From assembly GCA_047967505.1 (NCBI GenBank), contig CM106539.1: DNA of 64,000 nt; one strand, written 5' to 3'. Shown piece by piece: positions 47,164 to 58,071 of this stretch (within the stretch, counting starts at the first letter, position 1; every line of letters starts with the position of its first letter). Source of the DNA: Dipteris shenzhenensis (taxonomy: Eukaryota > Polypodiophyta > Polypodiopsida > Gleicheniales). The notes under the pieces are model-generated. The model searched no databases, was not told where the DNA came from, and saw nothing but the letters and a program-made list of their open reading frames with translations. Both the position numbers and the translations under genes were made by a program.

Positions 47164-47175
47164 GGTGAGAGGGGG
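47164..47175 (+). promoter_or_regulatory. Polypurine tract of the outer element
   Basis: GGTGAGAGGGGG ends directly at the TG of the 3' LTR (47176), the expected position for plus-strand priming. Confidence 0.75.
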
Positions 47176-48450
47176 TGTTGGAAAGGTCACCTCCCCATCT
47201 GTAAGCCCCTAAATGAGGAGAGCGTGGGGGAGGGAGACCTAGGGCAGGATGTGCCCAAAGAGAGATTACCTGGATGTGTGGATCTGGGACAGATCTAGAG
47301 CATTCATGGTTGGTGGGGTATCCCAAGGATGAAAGGCTGCATCAGGAGCAGCTCACGTGCAGGAAGATGGCGGGGACACAGTGTCTTGGATCAGGCTTGG
47401 CATGAGGCACTCAGTGGACTGCAGCAGGACCCTATGAAAGGCGCGCTGACATCAGCATGTGTACGGAGAAGGGTACAAAGCTGTACGGATCTGTACAGGC
47501 TGCTGCAGGGCAGTGTACGGAAGAGGTACGGCCAGGACAAGGCGCCGGCAAAGGGCTGCAGCAAGGCGCAGTATAGTGGGGGTCTATGGGCAGGTCTATG
47601 GCTTGCAAGCAGGGCTGGCAGGTGGCAGGACAGCAGCAAAGGAGCTGGACCCTGCATGGAACAAAGGGCCAGCAAAGGGCCCTTATATAGGGCTGGTTGG
47701 GCTGAGCCAACCAGGTCGGTTGGGCCAGCCAACCTAGTCTGTCCAGTCGGCCCAGTCAGGGCAGACTGGTCGGTATTTTTGCCAGGCCTCAGGGCCTATA
47801 AAAGGAGAGGCTTCAGGCCTCATTTCTCATCCAGCAGAGCAGCTTTGGAGGAGCAGACAGGAGCAGCAGATAGGGCTTCCTTGGGCCTTTTCGCAGGAGG
47901 TGAAGGAGACCTAAAGAGTGCTGCAGACTTAGCTCCAGGGAGAGGCTGAACCTAGACTGTCTTCTAGGGCACAAGGTTGCTGAGATCATCATCTTCTGGA
48001 GCAGCCATTTACAAGCAGGTTGGAGCAGTGGAACAGGGATCTGTGTGCTGCAGACAAAGCTTGGCAGGGGCTGATTCACAGGCAGTAAGGTGGAGAAGAA
48101 CACACTAGAGGGAAAGTCTATAGACGCTCGAGGTGGAGCATGTGGGCTCGAGTCTAGAGATAGCCAGCTGATAGGAGAAGGACCTTGTGGTAAGATGAGA
48201 GGACCACATCATTGGTGGGACTCTGGATCTGTCTCTTTTGTATTGTGTCCATAGTTGTGGACGGAAATATATTATTTTGGTGGTTTCTCTATCTGGCTGG
48301 TTCATTGTCTATTGACGAGTCTGCACATCTATTTAATGCACATAAGTAAAGAAGTTTGTGATTCCACACCCACACCGCACACTGTGTGAGCTCCTGGGCA
48401 TTACTATAAGTCTTCCGCTGCGTGTACCCTCTGTTGGGTATTTCCTAACA
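47176..48450 (+). repeat. 3' LTR of the outer element
   Basis: This uninterrupted 1275-bp LTR starts TGTTGGAAAGG and ends TTTCCTAACA, with a TATA-like CCTATAAAAGG at about 47796. It is the reference against which the split 5' LTR can be joined. The target duplication CATTT follows at 48451-48455. Confidence 0.95.
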
Positions 48451-48455
48451 CATTT

Positions 48456-49370
48456 GCCGATGCCCTCAAACATAAAAGAACAGTTTCTGGCACTACATGA
48501 CAGATACTAAAGCCTTTGTTCTGAACTCCCAACAAGTGAGCTTGCACTCTCACTTGCACTCTCACTAGCTAGAGCATAGGTAGAGTGCTTACCTCATGTG
48601 CATGCAGCTGTACGTCGACCAGTGCGGGAGCTGAAAGTGGCCAAATCCTTTGAAATCAGGGTCGCAATCACATGTCAAAGCATAGATAGAGTGCTTCCCT
48701 CATGTGCATGCAGCTGCTGGTCGACCAACGCAGCGAGCTAAAAGTGGCAAATCCTTTAAAATCAGGGCCACAATCACATGGTAAAGTGCAAAATGCACTT
48801 TGTCCCAAACAAATTTAAGTGATGTTGATCTATAGGTTGGGGACTTCATATGGGACGTTCCAAGACGTTCCCTGGGTGTTCTCCAAAACTGACGTTCCCT
48901 CCATGTTCTAGTGACCAGTTCTGAATGGAACATTGTTCTAGTGTTCCATAGCTAGGGAACGGTGTTCTGGTAACTCTGGTATGCCAGGGCTCTATGGTAC
49001 GAGGAGCCCTAGAGACTTACTGCTTGGCTTCCGGGGCCATTATCAACTGGACCAAGTCAGTTGGTTTCCTCATGGTGATTGAGGAGGTCTAGGAGATCCA
49101 AAATTGAGAGGCAAGACTTGGTTTCGAGTGGATTTCGAGGGGGCATACAATGAGATATCTAGATTTCTAGGGTGCCAGTGGCATTTCAGCCAGAGAAGTA
49201 GATTGCCCGAGTATTGGAGAGTATTGTGAGCATAACGTACATCTCCTACCTACAACATACTAGTGTGCACCCGCAATCTTGAGTGAGGGCCTCTGTTGTG
49301 TGTGGTGTGAGAGTAGTCAGTTTTGGCATGGTACTGCCATGTTCTGGCCCAATTTAGCATTGTTCGAGTG
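48456..49370. repeat. Non-coding region with a tandem duplication of about 108 bp
   Basis: A unit holding AGCATAG(G/A)TAGAGTGCTT, CTCATGTGCATGCAGCTG and TCAGGG(T/C)C(G/A)CAATCACATG occurs at about 48570-48677 and again at about 48678-48785. Further on, GTTCC and ACGTTCC motifs recur around 48855-48965. I see no gene. Confidence 0.75.
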
Positions 49371-50110
49371 TGACACTAGTGCCACACGGGGCATGGATAG
49401 TGCAGGGGAGCAGGGGCCAAAAGCCCCCTGGCTGACCACCAGCTAGGCGATCGGCCCATTGGTGAGGTGGCCAACCCATATGGTTGGCCCCTACAAAAGG
49501 GGGGCTGACCCTCTAGGCCAACCCCCTTCTTGGGTACCCCCGTCCCTATATATAGGGGGTATCCCCTCCTCATTCCTCATCTACTATTCCAGTCCTAGTG
49601 GCTCCTACTAGGCGACCTGCTCCTCCCTTTGGTGCTTCTGATCTAGCCCTGCTGCCACCCTTGGTCACTCTTGGTGGTGCTGTTGTTCCAACATTGTTGC
49701 TGCCCCATTGGTCGCTCCTGGTGTTGCTCTTGTTCCAGCCCTGTTGCTGCCCCTTGGTCGCTCGTGTTCCAGCCCTGCTGCTGCCCTTTTGGTCACTCCT
49801 AGTTTTGCTCAAGTTCCAACCATGTTATTGCCCCCTTGATCACTCTTGGTGTTGCTCCTATTCTAGCCCTATTGCTGTCCCCTTGGTCGCTCCTATTGGT
49901 GCTCCTAATTCAGCCCCTTCTACTGCCCCTTGGCTGCTCCTACCTGGCGCTCCTGCTGATATTCGGCACTTGTGCTCCTACTGCAGCCGCCCCTCCGTTG
50001 ATCATGATTGGCGCCCTTGATTGCATCCCTTCGCTTTCATCTTTTCCTTCCCCATTGCAGCCCTATTTACACCAGCTCTTTCCCCCACGGTTGGGGTGGC
50101 TGTACTAGGT
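49371..50110 (+). repeat. TATA-bearing region with a minisatellite of about 45-50 bp; LTR-like
   Basis: CCCTATATATAGGGGG at about 49546-49560 resembles an LTR or plant promoter core. It is followed by repeated units carrying TTGTTCCAGCCCTGTTGCTG and CCCTTGGTCGCTCCT (about 49640-49960, roughly seven imperfect copies). An open frame (49598-50020) runs through the repeats, but its leucine/proline-rich product follows from the repeat unit. I could not find matching LTR ends, so the element identity is open. Confidence 0.55.
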
Positions 50111-52030
50111 TTGCTACTCCAAATTTAGGGCTAATATACAACATATATTTCAGGCACCCAGCAACATTTTCTATCTCTTTTTTCTTTCCACTATGCATTC
50201 AGTTTCTTGTTGAGTTTCCACCGCATGCTTTGACAAGTGTGCGGTGTAAGCTTCTGTATTGGAGCTCGAACAAACTCTCTCTAGCAAGTAGGGCCCTGGT
50301 GGTCAACTAGGTCCTCTTGGTAACGGTGTGATATATAGCATCGTGCTAGTGCTTTCTATAGGGTAGGATCGGATGGTACAAGCAACACTAGAGCTAGGGT
50401 TGCTTTGCAGATGGTGATTCTTCCCTAGTCACAGGGAGTACCTAGCATTATCGACCCAGAGATGTAGAGTAGAGTCCTTTTGGGCGAGCTAGTGGTACGA
50501 GGTCTCACCCCAAGCTTAGAACCTTGGAAGCTCTTACTCTAGCGAGGGCTTCTCAAGAACACCCCTCGCACTGGTAGGCAGTACCAAAAATCTTACAAAT
50601 AGATCTTCTTAGAGGCTCCCCTCACAGGGAAGGGTCCCCCTTAATGTGGGACCTTCATAGGGTTTCGCATCTTTTGTCTAGCGGATAGAGTTTGAGAGAC
50701 AACCACTCATTTGGCACCTGGATGTGGAGGATCATGCAAGGCATGGTTTGAATTTCTAGATGCTTTAAAGTAGTACTTACTTAGCCTTAAACCTAATCTT
50801 AACCTTAATCACTAAACAAAATAAATCCAAGGATACCTTGAGAGAAGTGAGCGTTGTATGCTAGGGCAATGAACACACATTTATTGGGCAAAGTGGGACA
50901 ATGGCCCAGCTAGGTTCTTTGGGACATGGGAGATGCCTCCCTGCGGAGGTAGAGGCATGAGAGCAGACACTTTCTCATATGAGGGGGGCAAGCACATGAA
51001 TGAAGGAGATTTAGGCAGCTATCCCTAAGTCTTGGTGGCAGGGATAGTGCAGCCCTTTGGACCCCAACACTAGTTTGAACAGTTCTCGAGGACCGTGGTG
51101 TCTCTCTAGCAGTCCCTTTGCTTCTTTTGGCATAGACTTTACAGAGCACAGTCTGGGGTTCCAACTAGAGACGAGGGACCTAGAGGCAGATGGGGTTCCA
51201 GAATCGCGTGAATAGCAGAGGGTCAGAGTGGTAGGCCATTCAGACAAGAACTTGACTATTGATCCAATTTCAATTTTGGTAGGACAGGAGGGGGCGATGT
51301 AGCACCTTGATTATGGGAGGTCTAGCCTCTTAGGGAGGTCTAGTAGGATCAAAGCGAGTGGTTTTGGCTAGCATGAGTAGGGCACTTAAACATGATTGAC
51401 TTCTCTTACACCACTCACATTGGCTGCCGTATTCAGTTGGAGGTAGCTAATTGGACCCCTTGGTGCGAGAGACATTTGTTTGAGCACCAGTCTCCAGCCG
51501 CAGAAGATATCCTTTTCTTTTTTGGATGGTAGCATATGGAGGCTTGCCCATTGGGCCTTGGTTGGAGCATATGGAGGTGGATGATAGATGCCACTACGAA
51601 GTAGACAGAGATCTGGAGATGATCCTACACTGCCTCTGGGGCTACCCAGCGGCACAGAAGATCTACATGGGTGCAAAGAGACTTCACATGGGGATGGTCA
51701 CATGGCTGACAGGGGGGGCATGCCTTCTCTATTGATCTCTCTTTCCCATCTCATAGGATTCATGGGCAATAGATTCTCAAGATAAAGGCATATATAATGG
51801 GGTTCCCCCTTTGTAGACTATGAGCATGTTTACACATGCATAGGCTTTCATTTTAGTCTCTCCCAAACAAGCATCTTTTGCTATGAGAGGTTTGGACGTC
51901 ACTTTTGAGGGCACAAAATGCATGGCACGTGACAGATATGACAATCACTTTGTCTCATCGATTGTATTGTCTTGATGCGTATGAGAGGTAATCTCAATGC
52001 TCATGATGGATTGGTAGTTCTGCCTTTGCT
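50111..52030. other. No gene seen
   Basis: The stretch contains scattered short frames on both strands (for example 51386-51676 minus and 51526-51735 plus), none with a recognisable motif. The right end may include the eroded protease region of the copia fragment that follows. Confidence 0.45.
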
Positions 52031-52410
52031 ATGTAAGATGCAGAGTTATGGCATGGCAAGTTTGGGCATTTGAATTATGGTAGTCTCTTGGCACTAAAAT
52101 GATTGCCAGATTTATACACTCCTCCCAAGCGTGTGTGAGGGATGCACCCTTGGGAAGATGCACAGGAATTATGGTAGTCTCTTGGGAAGATGCACAGGCA
52201 CTCTTTCAAAAAGGAAGGGGCTAATAAGGCTGTTCAAAAATTACAGCTTGCACATAGTGATGTTTGTGGGCCTATGTGAAAACAAGCATTGGGAGGCCAC
52301 TAGCTCTTTTTGACATTGTTTGATGATTTTTCAAGGGGTGTCTTGGTGTATCCTTTGAAGGTAAAGTCTTATGTCTTTGCCAATTTTTGACATTGGAGAC
52401 GGCAGCCAAC
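52031..52410 (+). mobile_element. Ty1/copia pre-integrase and integrase fragment
   Basis: Read with frame changes, the sequence gives L-W-H-G-K-F-G-H-L-N-Y, the zinc-binding H-x-x-x-H-like start of the copia pre-integrase domain. It then gives C-E-G-C-T-L-G-K-M near 52134, F-K-K-x-G-A, L-A-H-S-D-V-C-G-P-M near 52250 and F-D-D-F-S-R-G-V-L-V-Y-P near 52320. The phrase TTATGGTAGTCTCTTGG (52076 and 52169) is duplicated locally. No LTR, gag or RT is attached. Confidence 0.65.
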
Positions 52411-52465
52411 ATTATCACTTAGAACATCTGGGTGGCTTGTTTGCAGCTTGGTGATGGGAGGCTAG

Positions 52466-52560
52466 CAGGTAGAGTAACGGGAAAACGGAAACGGGAAACG
52501 GAAACGGAAACGTTTCGGGATTTTTGAGAGGGGGTGAAACGGGAAAACGCCACGTCATCA
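52466..52560. repeat. ACGGAAACGGG simple repeat
   Basis: Short runs of ACGGGAAACGGAAACGG and close variants lie within 52470-52515 and again at about 52537-52547. It is a simple low-complexity block. Confidence 0.7.
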
Positions 52561-53200
52561 AGGGGTTTACAAAAGGGGGTTTATAGTAATGCATACACAC
52601 ATTTAGAGTGCTCTACCTTCAAAAAAAGTGCACAATAAGCTATAGCTCTACCTAGTACCATTAATATTGATTGTAACTTTGAACTTTGAAGATTCAAGTT
52701 TCATTGGTCAACCAATCACACAATGCAAATTTCAATTACGTAAGGTGGGGTAATTTTTAAAGGGAGGTAGTCTATCCATGTGGAGCCTCAGTCGCTCAAA
52801 CCATCTTTCTATACGTGCATACCAGCACCTCTGATCTCCTCTTGCTGCAAGTGCCATAGAAGAGGATAAAGCTATCCATGGTAGCCTGCTACGCCTCGAG
52901 GTATAATCCCCATATTCCCTAACTCGGTATAGATATGTGATGACCTGAAATGCAGCATCTAGCTGTAAAGGGGGTGACCCAAACTCAGCCTGAATGATCT
53001 GGTGAGGAACGGATGACTTACCACGAATCATCTGTGATAGCATGAGAACCTGTATGTGGGAGAGGAGAGCACACACAAGGGAATACGGAGACACCAAAAG
53101 TGGTGGAGCAAAAGCTACTCCAGCTTATTCCTCTATCATATATATATGAGTATACATGGGCACTGTACAAGTGGGTGGGCACACTGCCCTTTACCCCAAC
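52561..53200 (-). repeat. 3' LTR and flank of the minus-strand copia element
   Basis: Read on the minus strand the LTR begins TGTTGGGGTAAAGG at 53201-53188, directly after a purine tract. The same start is used by the plus-strand relative at 59642. TATATATATGATAG (about 53135-53149) is a TATA-like block, and TTGTGTGTGCTCTCC (about 53065-53080) is shared with the other copy. The LTR end is not clear. A 121-codon minus frame (53097-52732) follows without a recognised domain. Confidence 0.6.
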
Positions 53201-53201
53201 A

Positions 53202-53213
53202 ACCTCCCACTTA
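53202..53213 (-). promoter_or_regulatory. Polypurine tract of the minus-strand copia element
   Basis: On the minus strand AAGTGGGAGGT lies just before the LTR start. The same tract occurs before the LTR at 59642. Confidence 0.8.
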
Positions 53214-53287
53214 AAGACAGTGTGCCTTTAAGGGAGTATAGTACTCATACAATCAGCCATAGGCTGAAAAACAAGATGACTAGACCG

Positions 53288-56200
53288 TCATCCTATGCCC
53301 ATCAGCACTTTACAATGTGCAAAGTGCATAGAGGATAAGCTGCTAGCAGACATCAGGTCTGCAGGATAGAAAATGACAAGCTGTAGATGCCTATCAACCA
53401 AGATCCCATGCCAGATCTCACTGGGAGAGTGAACTCTCACCACCACGTGCTCCTGTGCTAAGTCCATAGCACCCGAACTGTCACTGTGCAGAGAAAATGT
53501 CTCTGTACCACCTGTGACCATAAGCACACAACCTACAATAGACCTCTGCTGGTCTACCCAACCTGCATCACCTGCATGCTGCTCCTGGAAGCATAAGAAC
53601 CTGATGTCCACAACCGCTTCCCTACTGCCAGAATCTACCATAATCATGCTACCAACTCCCACTGCAATGGAAGCAAGAACCGGAAGTGTAGCGCCAATGG
53701 CGAACATGTGAGAACCAAGTCTCAACACAATCATGGATGCATGAAGTACTATGGCTGCCATATCAACCATAACTTGCTGCTCAACTGATCTGTGATCATC
53801 AAACCTGCTGTGTTTCAAGTATGGAGCCAATACAGGCAATGGAGTACTCAGTAACTTCCCCCTCTTCATACTGAAACAACCAAGTATCCGAGAAACATCA
53901 TCAGGACCATGCAGCTCCCACTGTAAACCATCCCTGTCCATAAGGAACCATATGGCAAGTAACCTCAGAAGGATAGCAACCTCCTGAATACTGAGACCAG
54001 AACCTGTCTCACTGCACATCACATCCTGAGCTCTCATAATGGTATCAAACCTATGAAGCCAAGCTCGAGGAGATTGCTTCTGGCCATGGAGGCACTTACG
54101 AAGCAAACACATCAATGATTTCTGCCCATGTGCAATATGACCCGAGTCAATAACTGCAGAAACCACATCTGTCCTGGCATAACCAGCCAATGGATCATAC
54201 CGGGCATCATTAGCCAAGGTATCCTCCTCACCATGCATAGCCTCATCCTCATCTGGAAGAGGCACTCCGCATCCTGGGAGTAAACTGTAACTGTCCATAG
54301 AAGATGCATCAACAATCTCCATAGGAGTATAAACCTGTGGAATACTCGAGACATCTGACCGTCTCTGACCAAAATCCGGAAGTAATCGTGGCTGTCCCAA
54401 CTTTATAACCTGATCACCGTGGGAAAAACCTCCCACTCCAAGGGATATGGGCTGCCCCTGCAAAGAATTCTGAGGTATCAGTGCACTTACACCCTCCTGG
54501 AACACCACTTTCCTGCTATCCACAGTCCTGGGCTGTCTAAACATAGCATCCTCTCTGAAATAGACATTATGGCTGCGCATCAACTCTCTAGTTGAAGAAT
54601 CCCATAACTTGTAGTTCCTATTGGACTCACTGTATCCAAGGAAGATACACCTCCTCGATCGGGAACCATGAGCATAAGCCTCGCAGCCAAACACACGTAA
54701 ATGCTCATAACATGGTGCCCTGCCTGTCAAGAAGTCAAATGGCACTCTACCATTTAGAGATCTCCTGGGTGACCTGTTAAGCAAGTATGCAGCTGTCTTA
54801 CATGCCTCAGCCCAATAGCATTCAGTAAGACCTGCATATCGTAGCATGCTACCAATCCTGTCCAATAGAATCCGATTTATGCCTTCTGCCAAGGCATCAT
54901 GAGCAGAAAGAGGAGTGGTCAACACCCTCTTGTTACCAAGTGTATCACATAGATGCTGAAATCTAGAAGAGGTAAACTCTGCATCACCATCAGCCATCAA
55001 GCTCAATAGCTTCTTTCTTGACTGATTTTCAGCATTACCCAAGAAGCGCTGAAATGTATCATATACATCATGCTTTTGCCGAATCGGATATACCCATATG
55101 TACTTTGTAGCAGCATCAATAAATGTCACAAAGTAAGAGGTGCCACCTAGTGAAACAGTAGGCATAGGCCCACAAACTGCACTATGAACCAACTGCAATG
55201 GCTCAAGATACCTCTCACTGACTGTCTTTCTCACAAAGGAGGATCCTGACTGCTGACCATCATCATAATCATGACATAAAATTTGAGAGACATCCATAAC
55301 AGGAATGTATCTCAATGTTGTAAGGGCTTCCATACCTGCAGTAGACATATGTCCAAGTCTGGCGTACCATAAACTAGCTGATGGTTGCTTACTAATCATA
55401 AGCATCTTATCCTGGACACCTGATACATGCAATGCATAAGAGAAGTCAACCTGTGATCCCCTAGCCATAACCAGATTGCCTCTAGCAATCTTCCATGCAT
55501 GATCACCCAAAGACACATGATAACCTGCCTCAACCAACTGTCCAGCACTGATCTTGCTCGTAGCAAGTCCTGGTATATGTCTAACCCTCTGTAGAACAAG
55601 AATAGAGCCACTAGGCATAACAAGGTGGATATCCCCATAACCATAGACATCCATAGAATGATCAATGCCCATCAAACCACTCTCCACAATGCATTCCTGA
55701 TATGCACTGAACCATGACCTATGAGGGGTCATATGACATGAAGCACATGGATCTAACATCCAATCACCGAGAATGGGTACATCAGTGGCCAAGAAGGAGG
55801 TGTTAGACATAGACAAAATAATGCCTTCATCACTGCTACTGTCAGTGGAAACCTTGGCATCCACACCTTGAAGCTCAACATGCTTCTTCTCCTTCTTCCT
55901 GTCATTCTTAACCTTGCTCTTCTTCTTGTATTTTCTCAGCCATTTCCAGCAATACTTTTTCATGTGGCCATACTTTCCACAATAGAAACATCTAACACAA
56001 GTCCGAGAGCTAGACTTGCTCCTGGAATTCCCCCCTGAACATGACCTGTTTCTACCAATTGATCGACCTTTGGAGTGCATATCAAGGCTGTATTTCAGCC
56101 CATCAGGACATTTCAGCCCATCATGCTGTAACATAACACTATCATGGTCATACATCCGGCATATACGAGTATAAAACTCATATGCATGGTAGTCTACACC

Positions 56201-56500
56201 CTGTACACCATCCTGTACCTGCAAGTAGACTGACTTCGAGAGTGATGACTGAATGATAGAGCATGCTTGCTCATCCATGTCATCCCAATCACTCTGTTTA
56301 ATGCTATTAGGCTTGACACCTTTGCATTGAATGGGCTTATGCTGCCTCTTCTGCACTAACACATCATAAATCTGCTCTTTCCAATACTGAAAGTTTGATC
56401 CATCCAACCTCTCAATATCAAAGAGGGCACTACCAGCTGTAGATGCCATATCTGTGGCACAATAGGTCACAACCAAAGAGCAGTATAGTGCAATAGGCAA
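53288..56500 (-). CDS. Ty1/copia gag-pol, long open frame with large in-frame losses
   Basis: The frame spans 1070 codons without a stop; the likely start is the Met at residue 18 (M-A-S-T-A-G, about 56449). In order it carries a shortened gag (residues 25-120), a CCHC knuckle at 171-184 (CFYCGKYGHMKKYC), and a protease region at 247-263 where the usual LDSGAS reads LDPCAS. The pre-integrase L-W-Y-A-R-L-G-H is at 377-384. The integrase has candidate catalytic D462, D504 and E539. Beyond residue 650 the RT palm is mostly missing. A piece near 803-818 (C-L-H-G-Q-K-Q-S-P-R-A-W) survives, but no YVDD is found. RNase H is reduced to fragments, and the C-terminus H-C-K-V-L-M-G-I-G is kept. At 1070 residues it is shorter than typical copia polyproteins of about 1300-1450. 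Confidence 0.85.
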   Translation of the reverse strand: MPIALYCSLVVTYCATDMASTAGSALFDIERLDGSNFQYWKEQIYDVLVQKRQHKPIQCKGVKPNSIKQSDWDDMDEQACSIIQSSLSKSVYLQVQDGVQGVDYHAYEFYTRICRMYDHDSVMLQHDGLKCPDGLKYSLDMHSKGRSIGRNRSCSGGNSRSKSSSRTCVRCFYCGKYGHMKKYCWKWLRKYKKKSKVKNDRKKEKKHVELQGVDAKVSTDSSSDEGIILSMSNTSFLATDVPILGDWMLDPCASCHMTPHRSWFSAYQECIVESGLMGIDHSMDVYGYGDIHLVMPSGSILVLQRVRHIPGLATSKISAGQLVEAGYHVSLGDHAWKIARGNLVMARGSQVDFSYALHVSGVQDKMLMISKQPSASLWYARLGHMSTAGMEALTTLRYIPVMDVSQILCHDYDDGQQSGSSFVRKTVSERYLEPLQLVHSAVCGPMPTVSLGGTSYFVTFIDAATKYIWVYPIRQKHDVYDTFQRFLGNAENQSRKKLLSLMADGDAEFTSSRFQHLCDTLGNKRVLTTPLSAHDALAEGINRILLDRIGSMLRYAGLTECYWAEACKTAAYLLNRSPRRSLNGRVPFDFLTGRAPCYEHLRVFGCEAYAHGSRSRRCIFLGYSESNRNYKLWDSSTRELMRSHNVYFREDAMFRQPRTVDSRKVVFQEGVSALIPQNSLQGQPISLGVGGFSHGDQVIKLGQPRLLPDFGQRRSDVSSIPQVYTPMEIVDASSMDSYSLLPGCGVPLPDEDEAMHGEEDTLANDARYDPLAGYARTDVVSAVIDSGHIAHGQKSLMCLLRKCLHGQKQSPRAWLHRFDTIMRAQDVMCSETGSGLSIQEVAILLRLLAIWFLMDRDGLQWELHGPDDVSRILGCFSMKRGKLLSTPLPVLAPYLKHSRFDDHRSVEQQVMVDMAAIVLHASMIVLRLGSHMFAIGATLPVLASIAVGVGSMIMVDSGSREAVVDIRFLCFQEQHAGDAGWVDQQRSIVGCVLMVTGGTETFSLHSDSSGAMDLAQEHVVVRVHSPSEIWHGILVDRHLQLVIFYPADLMSASSLSSMHFAHCKVLMGIG

Positions 56501-56958
56501 CCCAAATGAACAAAAAATATAGTGTTGTCCAGACCAATCAGGTCTCCAAATAAATTGGCTGATCCAATGCTCAAAAGCACTCAGCCATAAAGAGGCATAA
56601 ACAAGAATATATGCAGCCCATTAACTTGCCAATGCCTAGCAATCCAAGTAAGAAATGCACTGAACCAAATGAGCAATGCCTGCTCAACCAATGGCAATAG
56701 GAGCCCAGCTCAACTATCCATAAACATCAGTGCAGCATCCACCAATGCAAATCCATAATGCATCGAAATGGCATTTATTACAATTCCAGTGCATCACCTC
56801 AAGTGTGCAATCCTTTGGCAACAAAATCAAGCATTCACCACTTGCCAAATGTGCCAAAGTGACTTGCCAAAATGCCAATAATGCCCTTGGACTGAAGTGA
56901 GATCCCAATCACTTTCTGTAATTTACTGTGAGTTCCCAATTCACTGTTGTGCAAGAGA
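56501..56958. other. TGGCA/ATGCA-rich non-coding DNA upstream of the copia gag
   Basis: Phrases such as TTGCCAA and AATGCAC or AATGCAT recur many times. The same style reappears inside the loop at 57720-57960. It may be leader or LTR sequence of the minus-strand copia element. No gene is seen. Confidence 0.45.
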
Positions 56959-57444
56959 AATTCCTACAACAATACCTCACAGCCACTTTGGGCAAAATAA
57001 CACGCTGTCCCTGTATTTGAACAGCGATATCTTTTCACTGAAAGACCGGATGCCAAAGCTGTAAACAGCAAAGTTGTAGCTGGTAGAAAGATCTACAACT
57101 TGTCAGTTGACCTCAAGAGTCAAATCCTTGTGGATTCTCAGATATTCTCACCTGAAAAATAGCTTCCTGCACATTGGTCACAGATAGACAGTAGACTGCA
57201 ACTATTTGGGGTTTTGCAGAGGCTGTAACTCCTGCAGCTTATACCGGATCAACTTGCTTCCAAAAGCAAAGTTGTAGTATGTTCAGTGAACTACAACTTT
57301 CCAGTTCGGCACAAAGTGCAATTCCGCACCAGGAAAGAGATATTCAGTCCTGAAAATGACTGTTCTGTCATTTAAAAAAAAAAAAAACAGCAGCAACTAT
57401 TCAATGACCTGTCAGTCAAGAATATCAATCATTTTCCCGTGAGC
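56959..57444. repeat. Left arm of a 486-bp inverted repeat
   Basis: Its reverse complement is found at 58072-58557 with few differences; the main ones are in the A-rich run at about 57370 and a short tract near 57115. No open frame of note is present. The arm begins at AATTCCTACAAC and ends near CATTTTCCCGTGAGC. Confidence 0.95.
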
Positions 57445-58071
57445 AAAGGAAGAGCAGCCCAGTGATAGCAACAACATCCACTTTGGAGAAAAAGAGTGAG
57501 TTCTTTGTTTTTAGTCTGGAAATCTGACAGTATTTCAGACAGTAAAAGTGAGCAGAATGCCATTTTCGACAGCAAGTATTTGCAAATCCATATTAGGCTC
57601 GGTGCCCAACAGAGGAGTCGGAGAACTTTGGAAGGGCTACATTTTCTCTGTTGACAGCTCGGTCATCCGAGTTTACAGTACAGAGTTATTTACTGTCCAA
57701 AATAGGGACAGTTCGTGATCAGTGTGCAGACAGCCATTTTGCAGACTGTATATTGGCAAATGCATACATGTTGATACACTTTGGCAAGTTGATGCATTTT
57801 GGCAAAATGATGCAGTAAATGTCACTTGGTATATGCCATTGGTAATGCATTTTGGATGCATAAGTGAGTGGCAAATGCATACAATTTGATGTTCACTTGA
57901 ATGCCAATATAATGAGGCCATATACATGCAGTAAATGCATTTTGGGGACTCTTGAAAGGCATTTTTTCTCTGGTATGCAATTTCCAGAAAGCGGTTTATG
58001 CATTGGATGCCACAGTATATGCAAGTATTTTGCTGAGAAATTGGATGTTCAATATCTGGTTATGCTTTGAA
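57445..58071. other. Loop between the inverted arms
   Basis: This 627-bp spacer is rich in ATGCATTTTGGCAAA-like phrases (57720-57960). It has no supported gene. Confidence 0.6.

Larger units (their letters stand above)
39246..48450 (+). mobile_element. Non-autonomous LTR retrotransposon (outer element of the nest)
   Basis: The element begins TGTTGGAAAGG and ends TTTCCTAACA with a perfect 5-bp duplication. Its 5' LTR is split by a Ty3/gypsy insertion: part one is 39246-40444 and part two is 46535-46615. The 3' LTR is 47176-48450 (1275 bp). A tRNA-Met primer site starts immediately after the 5' LTR, and a purine tract precedes the 3' LTR. Removing the nested element leaves only 560 bp of internal DNA with no gag, RT or integrase, so it must have moved using enzymes from another element. 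I count about 15 substitutions plus 8- and 13-bp indels between the LTRs, which suggests a fairly recent insertion. Confidence 0.93.

Noticed and set aside
49598-50020. 140-codon leucine/proline-rich open frame
   Set aside because: It follows the period of the minisatellite and has no domain.
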